From: Paenibacillus sp. JDR-2
GTDB taxonomy: Bacteria > Bacillota > Bacilli > Paenibacillales > Paenibacillaceae
Direction: 5' to 3'
Assembly (NCBI RefSeq): GCF_000023585.1
Contig: NC_012914.1
Location: 2,929,001-2,993,000, forward strand
Length of the DNA stretch: 64,000 nt
Shown here: one piece after another, positions 1 through 9,706 of the stretch
Layout: each line of letters starts with the position of its first letter
Numbering within the stretch: the stretch's first letter is position 1
Position numbers and translations under genes: made by a program
The notes under the pieces: model-generated
What the model was told of the DNA's origin: nothing
Databases searched by the model: none
The model's input: the letters and a program-made list of their open reading frames with translations, nothing else

Positions 1-1815
1 CAGTTTGGTCCCGACAACTCGGAGTTCACCTATAAGGAGATAACGTTTGAAACACCGGATGACATGGCCCAAGAATGGGGTACGCAGTTCGTATCCATCT
101 GGAGCGAAGGCGCCGACCAGGTCTACCTGGATGATTTCACCTTAAGCGAGGTTTCGGATGGGGATTCGGGAGAACAACCCCAAACACCCGGTGGTCCGCA
201 ATCCTTAACCGGGCTTAAAGTGGATGATACGGCTATTCCTGATTTTGATCCCGCTGCTCACACTTACTATTACGATCTTGCAGTCGGAACCACGGCCGTA
301 CCGGCAGTCACGGCAACGGCGCAAGAAAGCAATCAGGTAACGATTGAACAAGCGCAAGGCTTGCCTGGACAAGCGGTTATTACCGTATCCGATAGCGAAG
401 GAACGAACCGCTATATCGTACACTTTAGGCTCGTTCAGCCTGCAGCGATTAACGAGAACTTTGAGACGACGGAGATCGGCGGACTTCCCGCAGGCTGGAC
501 CAAGAACGGCAGCAATCCTGACGAAGGCACCTATGAGGTCGTCTCGCAGGATGGAGGCAAGCAGCTGAAGGTGAAGCATGATTTGCAAAATTCCCCAAAC
601 GGTCTTACGAAATCGTTTGACCCGCAGACGGGAAACTTCACTTTTGAATACCGCATGAAAAATACGGATCAAGGAGCCGTATCGATCGTCCGTCTGTGGG
701 ACAGCGCATCCGGTCAGGATGCCTTGTCGCTTGTTGAGGCTTGGGGTCTGCGCTTCAATATGGTCGGCGAAAACTTTGACAGTACGGAAGCTCCGGGGCA
801 CCGGATCGTGGATGGCGATTTCAATACGAGCGAATGGCGCAATTATAAACTGATCGTTCACGTTCCTACGCATACCTATGATATTTACTTAAACGGCGAA
901 CTGAAGCAGCAGAACATTCCGTTCCTCGGAGACGTGGACAAGATCGACCGTATGTCTATCGGACATATTTTCTGGTCCACGGCTACAACGACCTCGATCG
1001 ACGACGTACGGTTACAGCCGCTTCCATTCGTGAACAATCATGTCCGGAATGGCGATTTCAAGAGCGGTTTAGAACATTGGTCCGTATCGGGAAGCGGCGC
1101 TGAACTGTCTAATGATCACGGGCGCGGTAGAATCGATATCGAAGCGGGCAAAGGACCGGCTGTTGTGAAGCTTGATGGCGCGGATGCGGCTCCTGGACAA
1201 AGCTATACGCTGCGGTTTTCCATGAGAGGGTCCAAGCCGGCCGATGTAAACGTGAAGATCTCCGGGAACGAAGGCGAGGATTTGATCAAGTCGGCCGCGA
1301 TCGAGACTACCGAAGCTCCCGGTCAATACGAAGTGACCTTTACGCCGGGGGCTGACGCTGCTGCTCCGCAGATGACGTCGATAACCTGGACCATTAACGG
1401 AGATTCGTCAGCGAACTGGACCGGTTATCTCGATCATGTCCAGCTTCTTACTTCCGATGCCGTCGTCCCGCTGCCGGAACCATCGGAATCCGTTGCGGTT
1501 GATTGGATCAAGGTTACCGATGGCGAGACGGAGCTTCCATACTCGGGAGTCAGCTTTAAAGACGTATCCGTTCAATTCGTCAACGAATCGTTTACGAGCA
1601 TTGAAACGACCTATGTAATTGAATTGCGCGAAGCTTCAGGCGGGGTTGTGGACCGGTCAACGGTACAGTCGGAAGCTTCTGTATCCGAATCCTCCGTTAT
1701 TCATGCCGGATTCATCGTTCCGGGCAATGCCGTCGGATACCGCATTTATGCTTACGCAATAAATCCCAAGCAATCATCTGCTTATTCGCCGGTTATTGCG
1801 GCAGACGTGTCTTAA
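1..1815 (+). CDS. Secreted multidomain carbohydrate-binding protein, C-terminal part (5' end outside window)
   Basis: The frame is open from base 1 to the TAA at 1813, so the gene starts upstream; the visible 604 residues are the tail of a larger protein. In order they show the end of a CBM4/9-like beta-sandwich (closing motif VYLDDFTL), a cadherin-like domain (about 205-440), a concanavalin/LamG-like domain opening with NENFETTEIGGLPAGW (about 445-1020), a second CBM4/9-like module opening with VRNGDFKSGLEHW (about 1030-1470), and a short beta-rich end domain. No catalytic motif and no SLH or sortase anchor is visible, so the enzyme part, if any, lies upstream. It sits 24 bases before the SLH-anchored GH74 gene and probably shares its transcript. 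Binding modules of this type usually hold glycan-active enzymes on polysaccharide; the exact substrate cannot be told. Confidence 0.8.
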   Translation, partial: QFGPDNSEFTYKEITFETPDDMAQEWGTQFVSIWSEGADQVYLDDFTLSEVSDGDSGEQPQTPGGPQSLTGLKVDDTAIPDFDPAAHTYYYDLAVGTTAVPAVTATAQESNQVTIEQAQGLPGQAVITVSDSEGTNRYIVHFRLVQPAAINENFETTEIGGLPAGWTKNGSNPDEGTYEVVSQDGGKQLKVKHDLQNSPNGLTKSFDPQTGNFTFEYRMKNTDQGAVSIVRLWDSASGQDALSLVEAWGLRFNMVGENFDSTEAPGHRIVDGDFNTSEWRNYKLIVHVPTHTYDIYLNGELKQQNIPFLGDVDKIDRMSIGHIFWSTATTTSIDDVRLQPLPFVNNHVRNGDFKSGLEHWSVSGSGAELSNDHGRGRIDIEAGKGPAVVKLDGADAAPGQSYTLRFSMRGSKPADVNVKISGNEGEDLIKSAAIETTEAPGQYEVTFTPGADAAAPQMTSITWTINGDSSANWTGYLDHVQLLTSDAVVPLPEPSESVAVDWIKVTDGETELPYSGVSFKDVSVQFVNESFTSIETTYVIELREASGGVVDRSTVQSEASVSESSVIHAGFIVPGNAVGYRIYAYAINPKQSSAYSPVIAADVS

Positions 1816-1839
1816 CGGGAAAGGATGGAGGGATCTACC

Positions 1840-4800
1840 ATGAGAAGAAACAGGAAATGGCTGAGTACCGTTTTTGCGTTTGTTTTGCTCATCCAGGGTT
1901 TTAGTTCTATGGCAACGCCAAGCATTCAAGCTTCGCCGGCCGAAGAGACAGAGCAGCCCTGGGAATGGAACAGCGTTAATCTTCAGGGAATGGGCTGGGT
2001 TACCGGTCTTGTCACGCAGAAGACGGCTCCATATCTGATGTATGCAAAGACGGACGTTGGCGGCGTATACCGTTACGTGCGCGAAGAAGACCGCTGGGAG
2101 CCTTTATCGGACTGGCTAAGCTTGGATAATCGCCATGGCTACGCCGTAGAGAGCATAGCGATTGATCCGGGTGCCGCCGATGATGTTTATATGGCCGTTA
2201 ACGGTTCGTATAGCAAAGGCGGAGAAATCTATGCTTCCCATAATCGCGGCGAGACTTGGGCGGCTACGGGTATGGGAGCAAACGATATTTACATGGGAGG
2301 AAACGATGCGCTCCGCTCCGAGACGGGAGAGCGGCTGGCGGTTGACCCGAACCGTTCCGGCAGTCTGTACTTCGCCTCGCGAGGAGACGGATTATGGACG
2401 AAGAAGGGCAATGCTGCTTGGTCCAAGCTGACTGGAGGTCTGCCGAATACGCCAACCTGCCAGGACAAAGCGGGCTGCGGCGGGTTTTCGTTTGTTGCCT
2501 TCGATAAGAATTCGGGTACGACGGCATCAGGGGATACGAAAATATTCTATGTCGGCGTCTATGAGGACGGAGTCTACAAAACGATTGACGGCGGCATAAG
2601 CTTCGCGAAGCTTGGCGGACCAACGGGCAGCGAGTCCAATCATTTCTTCCGCGCGGCTGTGAATGCAAGCGGTACCCTGCTTGTGACAAGCGGACAGACG
2701 ATTCTGCGCGCGGAGCGCACGGATTCGGTGCTTGCCAAGGTATTTGATTCCAATGATCATAGCGAAATCGTGCAGAAGACGGTTGTAGGGATCGATATGG
2801 ATCCGTCCAATGCTTCGCTTTTCTACGCGCAGGCCGGTGATTCCGATGCGGGCAATGCCTGGATGTACGTAAGCTCGGATGGGGGCCTGACCTGGAGCCT
2901 CAAGCAGGAGCACAAAGGAATCGAGCCGGAGTATTATCCGGAATGGTGGTCGAACCATGAGCGAGCGCCGCTAGTAGTCGATCCTATCGACCCTACGACG
3001 GCATGGACTTCAACGGGCTTTGGCATCCTGAAAATCAGGGGCATTAATACCGATACGCCGGTTGCCGATGCCAACATGCATGGCATTGAAGAGCTGGTAG
3101 GCTATATCGCCAAAGTACCGCCTCTTGCGGGTGGCTTCGACGTGCATGTCGGGTCGGCCGATTCCGCGGGCTTCTCGGTACGGGATCGCAATACGGTGCC
3201 TGATACGAGGTTAATGGGCCAGAAATACGACGGCCCGCCGATGTGGGGCATTAATTTGACCCAAATGTCGGGACTTGATTACAGCTATCAGAATCCGAAC
3301 GAGATGGCTTATATGGGCTATCATCAGTTTGCGCTATGGAACGGTGCGCCGTTCAATTTCTACGGGACAACGCATGACGGCGGGCGTACCTGGGAGGAAT
3401 CCGCCATTCCGTCAACCCTCGAGACAACAGGGGGAATGATCGCCATGTCTTCTACAACGCCAAGCCGCATGATCTGGTCTCCATATAACGGCTATATGAA
3501 GTATAGCGAGGATGGCGGGAAGACGTGGAAGGATGCGAGCGGGATTGAAAGTCAGGTATTTGGCCATCTGTATGAACGTAACAGCTACTGGTGGAGCTCC
3601 ACGCAGAATCTGGCATCCGACAAAGTAAATGGAAGCAAGTTTTATATGTTCACGGAAAAGGATTCAAAGATTGCCCAATTTTATATGAGCGAAGACAGCG
3701 GCAAGACGTGGAAGAATACGTACACCGGCTACGAGGCGCAGGGCGACGAGGATTACACCGCATCCAATCCCGAGCATAAGGTGAACTTTGCAGCACTTCC
3801 ATTCGTGAAGGTTAAAGTTAACCCGGCCAAGGAAGGGGACGTATTCCTGGCATCCAAACAAGGAGATTTCGGCGATGACCACGCAGGCAAATATTCGAAG
3901 CTGTACCGCTCCGCGGATGCTTCGGTGACCGACTTTACGGAAGTGCCTAACGTTCAAGCAGCCGTTGACGTAGCCTTCGGCAAAGGCGACAGTCCGGACC
4001 AGCCTTACATTTACCTGTACGGTATCGCAAACGGAGACAGCACTTCCGGCGTGTATGTATCCAAGGACAATGCGAAGAGCTGGCAGAAAATCACGGATGC
4101 CAGTCATTCCTTCGGGGGGACCAACAGCATTGAAGCAGACATGCGCTACAAGGACCGCGTATATCTGTCGCTCGAAGGCCGCGGATTCGTGTATGGCCAG
4201 CCTGCGGGCCTACCGGAAGTGAGCATCTCGGGCATCCAATCCGATGAAGAACTGCCTAATGCGGTTCAAGCCGGACGAGTCTACAAGGCAGGGGCAAGCG
4301 TTGCCATTCAGGCAGAGGCGGCCGCGGCATCCGGAAGCTCGATCTCTAAAGTTGAATTCTTCGAAGGCGACCGGAAGCTGGGCGAGGATACTACTGCCCC
4401 TTATTCGCTGCAGATAGAAGCCGATTTGCCTGGGGACTACTACATGATTGCCAAAGCAACGGATAGTCAGGGCAGAGTGCAGTATTCGTCACCACAAGAT
4501 TTCAGTGTTCGTGATTTGACCGAGGTGACCGGTATCAGCTACAAGAACGAAGCCGGGCAGCCGCTTACCGCTCTTACCGGCGGTCAGACCATCAAGGTCG
4601 AGACCTCTGTACAGAACAATACCGGCATTGCGCAGCAAGTGAATTTGGTTGCAGCGCTCGAGGATGGTCAAGCGAATCCTGTAAAGCTGGTCAAGACAAC
4701 GGCAAGCTTGAAAGCGAACGGCAAGGCGGTACTTGGCGCCGAATTAAAACTGCCGGAAGCCGTCGACGGCCATATCGTAAAGGTATACGTCTGGGATAAC

Positions 4801-6597
4801 GGCCAATCGGCCGGAAAACCCGCGATTTCGACGATACCGGATACAACGGCGCCTTCTTGGCCAAAGACCGCGAAGCTCTATTATACGGAGCGCGGAGAGA
4901 CCAACGTGAAGTTGTACTGGGCGAATGCAACCGATGATTTCGCCGTATCGCGTTACGAGGTTTATCAAGACGGCGTCGCGGCTCCAATCGCAACCGTTGA
5001 CGGGAATGCCGTGCGTCAGTTTACGGTTACGAATCTTGATCCTAACACGGAATACGCGTATCGCGTCGTTGCAGTGGATGGGGAAGGTACAGCCTCGGAA
5101 ACGCTTGGACCTGTTCAATTACGAACGTTGGCAGCGGATGCGGAAGCACCTTCCGTGCCAACCAATCTACATGTAAGCAATGTAACCAGCCAGAGCGCCG
5201 TTATCAGCTGGAGCGCAGCAACGGACAATGTTGGCGTAACGGGCTATGACGTTTATGCGGGCGATTCGAAGCAGGCGACCGTTACGGGAACAAGCTATAC
5301 GGCAACGGGTTTAACCCCGGATACGTTATATAGCTTCAGGGTCGCGGCACGAGACGCGCGTGGCAATGAATCAGCGAAGAGTACGGCTGTTGAAGCTAGA
5401 ACGTCCAAGCAGCCGCAGACCGGGACAGGAACAACAAACGTATCGGATCCAACCGTGAAAGGCGGAACTATTCATACTGTTCCAAGCATGGATGGAACGC
5501 ATGCCGCTATAAATCTTAAAGCGCAAACCATAAGCGATGCTATCCAAGGTGCTGTGAAAGACAAGAAGGATGCTATCTCCATAGAGACAGCTGCCTCAAC
5601 GGGCAAGTTCGATTCGCTTGATCTCGATATTCCGGCTGCATCCGTATTGGAAGCCAAGCAGCAAGGGATTAACCGGATTCGAATCGTAACGCCATTCTTT
5701 ACGTTGACGTTGTCGACAGACGCAATTGCCGGACTTCATGCCGATGATCAGACGATCAAGCTGCAAATCAGCAAGCTTGCCGCTTCGGACAGCGCAGGCA
5801 AGCTTGTCTATGACTTCAACCTGTTGGTAGACGGGACAGCCGTGCATACGTTTAACGGTTATCATCCTGTGAAAGCGGAAATTCCTTACAACCTGCAGTC
5901 CGGTCAAAAACCGGGCACGGTTATTGCTTCCTATGTAGGCGATGGCGGCAAACTGGAACCGGTGAAAAACTCGCGTTATGATGCCCTGTCCGGCATGCTG
6001 GTCTTTTATCCGCCGCATTTCAGCCAATATGCCATCACGGCAGCATCGCCAACCTTTACGGATGCAGGCTCTGTCAAATGGGCGCAAGAGGCGATCGACG
6101 GATTAGCCGCGCGACAAATTGTTAATGGCGTGCAAGAGGGACATTTCGCCCCTCAGAACAAGGTCACGAGAGCTGAATTTATCTCCATGCTTGTCCGCAC
6201 CTTTGATTTGCTGCAGCCGAGTGCCGTATCGTCCTTTACCGATGTGAAACAAGGGGCTTGGTATGAGCACGAAGTGGCTTCCGCCGAGAAGCTTGGAATT
6301 GTCAAAGGCTACAGCGACGGAAGCTTTGGCGTAAACCGTACGATTACCCGCGAAGAAATGGCGGCTATGATCTGGAATGCGGCTAATGCCTTTGGTTTGA
6401 AGCCAAGTACCGGTATTCCGGCAACGGGGTATACCGATGAGGCTTCCATCTCCTCTTACGCGAAGGAAGCCGTTCTTCAATTAAGCGGAGCGGGATTATT
6501 AAACGGCTACGAAAACGGAAGCTTCATGCCAAGCGGAAACGCAACGCGTGCTGAAGCGGCCGTACTGATTTATCGTATTTTGCAAGCAGCTAACTAA
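1840..6597 (+). CDS. Cell-surface GH74 xyloglucanase-type propeller with Fn3 and three SLH repeats
   Basis: Predicted 1585-residue exported enzyme. ATG at 1840 is chosen over the in-frame ATG at 1825 because GGAGGG (1827-1832) sits 7 bases before it; the product opens with a signal peptide ending near SIQA. Residues about 40-790 form the two-propeller GH74 fold with many Asp-box turns such as DGGKTW. The TDVGG motif (D72) matches the family's catalytic base, and SADSAGF (D441) aligns by eye with the catalytic acid region. Then come an Ig-like domain (about 792-890), two fibronectin III domains (about 1002-1095 and 1102-1187), a Paenibacillus-type pre-SLH module and three SLH repeats (about 1406-1585), which bind secondary cell-wall polymer. 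The expected role is endo-cleavage of xyloglucan or a related beta-1,4-glucan at the cell surface. The following gene is a second, free GH74. Confidence 0.88.
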   Translation: MRRNRKWLSTVFAFVLLIQGFSSMATPSIQASPAEETEQPWEWNSVNLQGMGWVTGLVTQKTAPYLMYAKTDVGGVYRYVREEDRWEPLSDWLSLDNRHGYAVESIAIDPGAADDVYMAVNGSYSKGGEIYASHNRGETWAATGMGANDIYMGGNDALRSETGERLAVDPNRSGSLYFASRGDGLWTKKGNAAWSKLTGGLPNTPTCQDKAGCGGFSFVAFDKNSGTTASGDTKIFYVGVYEDGVYKTIDGGISFAKLGGPTGSESNHFFRAAVNASGTLLVTSGQTILRAERTDSVLAKVFDSNDHSEIVQKTVVGIDMDPSNASLFYAQAGDSDAGNAWMYVSSDGGLTWSLKQEHKGIEPEYYPEWWSNHERAPLVVDPIDPTTAWTSTGFGILKIRGINTDTPVADANMHGIEELVGYIAKVPPLAGGFDVHVGSADSAGFSVRDRNTVPDTRLMGQKYDGPPMWGINLTQMSGLDYSYQNPNEMAYMGYHQFALWNGAPFNFYGTTHDGGRTWEESAIPSTLETTGGMIAMSSTTPSRMIWSPYNGYMKYSEDGGKTWKDASGIESQVFGHLYERNSYWWSSTQNLASDKVNGSKFYMFTEKDSKIAQFYMSEDSGKTWKNTYTGYEAQGDEDYTASNPEHKVNFAALPFVKVKVNPAKEGDVFLASKQGDFGDDHAGKYSKLYRSADASVTDFTEVPNVQAAVDVAFGKGDSPDQPYIYLYGIANGDSTSGVYVSKDNAKSWQKITDASHSFGGTNSIEADMRYKDRVYLSLEGRGFVYGQPAGLPEVSISGIQSDEELPNAVQAGRVYKAGASVAIQAEAAAASGSSISKVEFFEGDRKLGEDTTAPYSLQIEADLPGDYYMIAKATDSQGRVQYSSPQDFSVRDLTEVTGISYKNEAGQPLTALTGGQTIKVETSVQNNTGIAQQVNLVAALEDGQANPVKLVKTTASLKANGKAVLGAELKLPEAVDGHIVKVYVWDNGQSAGKPAISTIPDTTAPSWPKTAKLYYTERGETNVKLYWANATDDFAVSRYEVYQDGVAAPIATVDGNAVRQFTVTNLDPNTEYAYRVVAVDGEGTASETLGPVQLRTLAADAEAPSVPTNLHVSNVTSQSAVISWSAATDNVGVTGYDVYAGDSKQATVTGTSYTATGLTPDTLYSFRVAARDARGNESAKSTAVEARTSKQPQTGTGTTNVSDPTVKGGTIHTVPSMDGTHAAINLKAQTISDAIQGAVKDKKDAISIETAASTGKFDSLDLDIPAASVLEAKQQGINRIRIVTPFFTLTLSTDAIAGLHADDQTIKLQISKLAASDSAGKLVYDFNLLVDGTAVHTFNGYHPVKAEIPYNLQSGQKPGTVIASYVGDGGKLEPVKNSRYDALSGMLVFYPPHFSQYAITAASPTFTDAGSVKWAQEAIDGLAARQIVNGVQEGHFAPQNKVTRAEFISMLVRTFDLLQPSAVSSFTDVKQGAWYEHEVASAEKLGIVKGYSDGSFGVNRTITREEMAAMIWNAANAFGLKPSTGIPATGYTDEASISSYAKEAVLQLSGAGLLNGYENGSFMPSGNATRAEAAVLIYRILQAAN

Positions 6598-6622
6598 TTT
6601 GTTTTTTCAACAGGAAGAGGTG

Positions 6623-6655
6623 GGACGAATAGGCATGCGACAAGCCTATTCGTCC
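6623..6655 (+). terminator. Strong hairpin after the SLH-GH74 gene
   Basis: Two perfect 12-base arms, GGACGAATAGGC (6623-6634) and its complement (6644-6655), enclose a 9-base loop 25 bases after the stop codon. The following TGTTTACC is a poor U-tract, so this could be a weak terminator or a 3'-end stabilising hairpin. Confidence 0.6.
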
Positions 6656-6693
6656 TGTTTACCTACGACGGAGGCAAACAACTAGAGGTGATA

Positions 6694-6732
6694 ATGAATC
6701 GATTTGAAAGCGCTTTAACGATGCAGGTCTAA
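6694..6732 (+). CDS. Possible 12-codon leader ORF upstream of the free GH74 gene
   Basis: AGAGGTGAT, a close match to the 16S-complementary ribosome binding site, ends just before ATG 6694. A 12-residue ORF (MNRFESALTMQV) then stops at TAA 6730. A cre-like palindrome overlaps it. It may be a translated leader affecting the GH74 gene at 6850, or chance. The call rests only on the ribosome binding site. Confidence 0.25.
   Translation: MNRFESALTMQV
6705..6718 (+). promoter_or_regulatory. Candidate catabolite-responsive element (cre)
   Basis: TGAAAGCGCTTTAA contains the 10-base palindrome AAAGCGCTTT and differs at one position from the CcpA consensus TGNAANCGNWNNCW. It lies about 130 bases before the GH74 gene at 6850, suggesting glucose repression. 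The promoter itself was not located, so site function is unproven. Confidence 0.45.
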
Positions 6733-6849
6733 CCGGATCTTAAAATAACCGCCTTGTCGGCCTAATCCCGGGAAGACCGATAAGCGGATGACATAGATTC
6801 GCTTTCTGCAATAGGATTCATAATCTTTAGTTACAGGGAGGAACAAGTT

Positions 6850-9504
6850 ATGTTCAAGAAAGGCACCGCCATTATCGCGGTTGTAGCGCTGCTTGCGCAA
6901 ATTTCTATTTTATCATTCAAGCCTGCAACCGCCGAGGCGGCAACAAGCGATATTTCCGCATCCTATGATTGGCAGCAATTAAAAACGGGCGGAGGCGGTT
7001 TCGTAACCGGAATCGATATTCATCCTAACGGAAACGTGATATACGCGCGTACGGATGTAGGCGGAGCCTACCGTTTAAATGATGCGAAGACGGGCTGGAT
7101 CCAATTAGTAACCGCGGGAAGCATGCCGGATGAATCGCCGGGAGGACATAAAGGAGTCGTAAGTATTGTTGCTGCGCCAAGCAATGCCAATGCCGCTTAT
7201 ATGGCGTTTGGCGACAGCGTCTACAAAAGCGGCAATAAAGGGGATTCCTGGAGCAAGACCAATGTATCGGGACTTGCCAACAACGCGAACGGGGATGCCC
7301 GTACGACAGGCGAGAGATTAGCCGTTGATCCGGCCAATGAGAATGTTGTTTATTACGGCACCATAGGCAACGGATTATACGTAACGAGAAGCGGCGGAAC
7401 CAATTGGTCGGCGGACGCGGGCATTCCGGGTACGGGAGAATCCGTGCATGGCGTGCAGGACGTCGCGATTGACGCCGGCAGCGGTACAGTGAGCGACGGC
7501 GGCGTTACCCGGACGAAGACGGCATACGCTTCCGTATACGGCAAAGGCATTTACCGGACGGATAACGGCGGCAACAGCTGGTATAAAATTACGGGTTCAG
7601 GCCCAGCGGACAACGGGAACTATACCGACATGGAGATCGTGTCCGGCGTATTGTACGTGTCTGGCGGAGGCGTATGGAAGTATGCGGGAGGAAGCTGGAC
7701 GCAAATCAACAGCAACGCGGATATTTGGAGCATTGCGGTATCGCCATCCAATCCAAGCAAAATTTTGGCTTTTAACGGCGGCGGCACGCCTTACCGGACC
7801 ACAAACGGGGGAGGGCAATGGACGCAGCTCGACAAGAACAGGGTATCGGGATCGGGGGATGTCCCATGGCTGTCCTGGACGGATGAAGGGTGGATGTCGG
7901 TTGGCAACGTCGCTTTTGACCCTGTCGTGCCCGATAAGCTTTGGTTTGCGCAAGGCATAGGCGTATGGACCTCTACGGATATTAACGATAGTCAATTAAC
8001 ATGGACATCGCTAAGCGCGGGCATTGAGGAAATGGTATCCAACGATATCGTAGTGCCGCAAGGCGGCAAGCCCGTGACGGCGTTCTGGGACCGGCCTTTA
8101 TTTTACCATGCGAACAATGACCAGTACCCGTCGCAGCATCAACCAAGTTCCAGATTCAATACCGCTTGGGATCTGGATTATTCGTACAACAATCCGAATT
8201 TCCTAGTTGCCAGCATCTCGGATCACCGCTTCTGCTGCGAGAGCGACGGACAAGCCTTCCCAAGCGGCTACTCGACCGATGGAGGCCAGACTTGGACGCC
8301 GTTCGCATCGGTACCGTCGGACATGCATTTCGGAGATATTGCCGTAGCAGCCTCGGATACGAACAATATCGTCTACTTGCCGACCAGCAACCGGACGCCG
8401 TATTACACGACAAACCGCGGACAATCCTGGAATGCTATCGTTTTGCCGGGGACGGAGAATGCTTATGATAACGGGCAATATGTGGGCGGATCGCATTTTG
8501 CCTACTACTTGAACCGTCATGCCCTGGCTGCCGATACGGTTAACGACCATACCTTCTATCTGTATCACAACGATAACGGCTTGTACCGAACGACAAACGG
8601 CGGTCAATCGTGGAGTCTGGTCAATACAACCCTTCCAAAAGGCTGGGCGGTAGGCTGGTTTAATATGACACTGAAATCGGTGCCTGGCAAAGCGGGTCAT
8701 CTCTTCCTCACCTTTGGCCAACTCGACGGGTCATCTTATTCGCTCTATCATTCCATTGACGGAGGTACGACATGGACGGAGATCAGCGCGGTTAAGGATG
8801 CAACGTCTATTGGATTTGGCAAAGCGGCGACAAGCGGCGGATATCCCGCGATCTATCTTGCAGGCAAGGTAGAAGGAGATTACGGCGTATGGCGTTCCAC
8901 GGACGAAGGGGCGAACTGGAGCAAGATTGCAACCTATCCGAAAGGCATCTACGATAATGTCTCCGCCATTGATGGGGATAAGGATGTTTTCGGCAAGGTA
9001 TACGTAGGGTTTAAAGGGAACAGCTTTGTTTACGGAGCGCCTAGCGGCAGCAACCCGCCGCCCGGAGATTCCGGCGTAGGCAGCGGAATGGGATTAAACG
9101 GTACGTACTGGAACGGACTTAACTTCGAGCAATGGGTAGCGAACCGGACCGAAAATATTGATTTCGACTGGGGCGAAGGAGCACCGGTATCCGGCATGAA
9201 CACTGACAACTTTCTGGCCCGCTGGTCAGGCTTCGTCCAGCCGAGATACAGCGAAACGTATACGTTCTATACCACATCCGACGACGGTGTCCGCGTATGG
9301 GTGAACGATCAGCTTATTATCGACAAGTGGATCGACCAGCCGGCGACGGAGTGGAGCGGAACAATCTCCCTTCAGTCCGGACAGAAATATAGCATTCGCG
9401 TTGATTACTACGAGAAAACAGGCGGTGCATCCGCGAAGCTGAGCTGGTCGAGCGCAACACAGGCCAAGCAGATTATTCCGGCGTCTCAGCTTTATACGCA
9501 GTAA
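6850..9504 (+). CDS. Secreted GH74 xyloglucanase-type propeller with C-terminal PA14 domain
   Basis: 884 residues; ATG 6850 follows GGGAGG with good spacing and opens a clear signal peptide ending near ATAEAA. Residues about 34-735 form the GH74 double propeller with repeated Asp-box turns (NGGGQW, DGGQTW, DGGTTW). TDVGG carries the putative catalytic base (D69), and FWDRPLF (D414) lies where the catalytic acid is expected. Residues about 745-884 form a PA14 domain (starts GLNGTYWNGLNF, includes the FYTTSDDGVRVW core), a calcium-dependent glycan-binding beta-barrel. Unlike its upstream neighbour it has no SLH repeats, so it is probably released. The pair would combine an anchored and a diffusing xyloglucanase. 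A long structured leader (6656-6849) with a cre-like site precedes it and a rho-independent terminator follows. Confidence 0.88.
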   Translation: MFKKGTAIIAVVALLAQISILSFKPATAEAATSDISASYDWQQLKTGGGGFVTGIDIHPNGNVIYARTDVGGAYRLNDAKTGWIQLVTAGSMPDESPGGHKGVVSIVAAPSNANAAYMAFGDSVYKSGNKGDSWSKTNVSGLANNANGDARTTGERLAVDPANENVVYYGTIGNGLYVTRSGGTNWSADAGIPGTGESVHGVQDVAIDAGSGTVSDGGVTRTKTAYASVYGKGIYRTDNGGNSWYKITGSGPADNGNYTDMEIVSGVLYVSGGGVWKYAGGSWTQINSNADIWSIAVSPSNPSKILAFNGGGTPYRTTNGGGQWTQLDKNRVSGSGDVPWLSWTDEGWMSVGNVAFDPVVPDKLWFAQGIGVWTSTDINDSQLTWTSLSAGIEEMVSNDIVVPQGGKPVTAFWDRPLFYHANNDQYPSQHQPSSRFNTAWDLDYSYNNPNFLVASISDHRFCCESDGQAFPSGYSTDGGQTWTPFASVPSDMHFGDIAVAASDTNNIVYLPTSNRTPYYTTNRGQSWNAIVLPGTENAYDNGQYVGGSHFAYYLNRHALAADTVNDHTFYLYHNDNGLYRTTNGGQSWSLVNTTLPKGWAVGWFNMTLKSVPGKAGHLFLTFGQLDGSSYSLYHSIDGGTTWTEISAVKDATSIGFGKAATSGGYPAIYLAGKVEGDYGVWRSTDEGANWSKIATYPKGIYDNVSAIDGDKDVFGKVYVGFKGNSFVYGAPSGSNPPPGDSGVGSGMGLNGTYWNGLNFEQWVANRTENIDFDWGEGAPVSGMNTDNFLARWSGFVQPRYSETYTFYTTSDDGVRVWVNDQLIIDKWIDQPATEWSGTISLQSGQKYSIRVDYYEKTGGASAKLSWSSATQAKQIIPASQLYTQ

Positions 9505-9543
9505 GCCATGGTTAATGTCTTGTTAATAGGGTAATAGCTTTGC

Positions 9544-9594
9544 AAAAAGGCCCGTATTGTCGTTGCAAACGATGAGTACGGGCTTTTTCTTTTC
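9544..9594 (+). terminator. Rho-independent terminator after the free GH74 gene
   Basis: Arms AAAAAGGCCCGTA and TACGGGCTTTTT pair with one bulged G. An inner stem TCGTT/AACGA extends the hairpin, and a T-rich tract follows. Confidence 0.85.
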
Positions 9595-9706
9595 CTTGGA
9601 AATTAGAAAAATAGAATTAATATGAAAAGTCGTGCTATTTTATCGTTTGCATTTGGTGTTACATTATAAAAAGACAGCGGTTTCAAAAGCAGGGGGGACT
9701 ATCTCT

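Noticed and set aside
1840..9504. Sialidase identity for the Asp-box propellers
   Set aside because: Asp boxes are shared by several families. The TDVGG motif and the double-propeller length fit GH74, and no sialidase arginine-triad pattern was seen.
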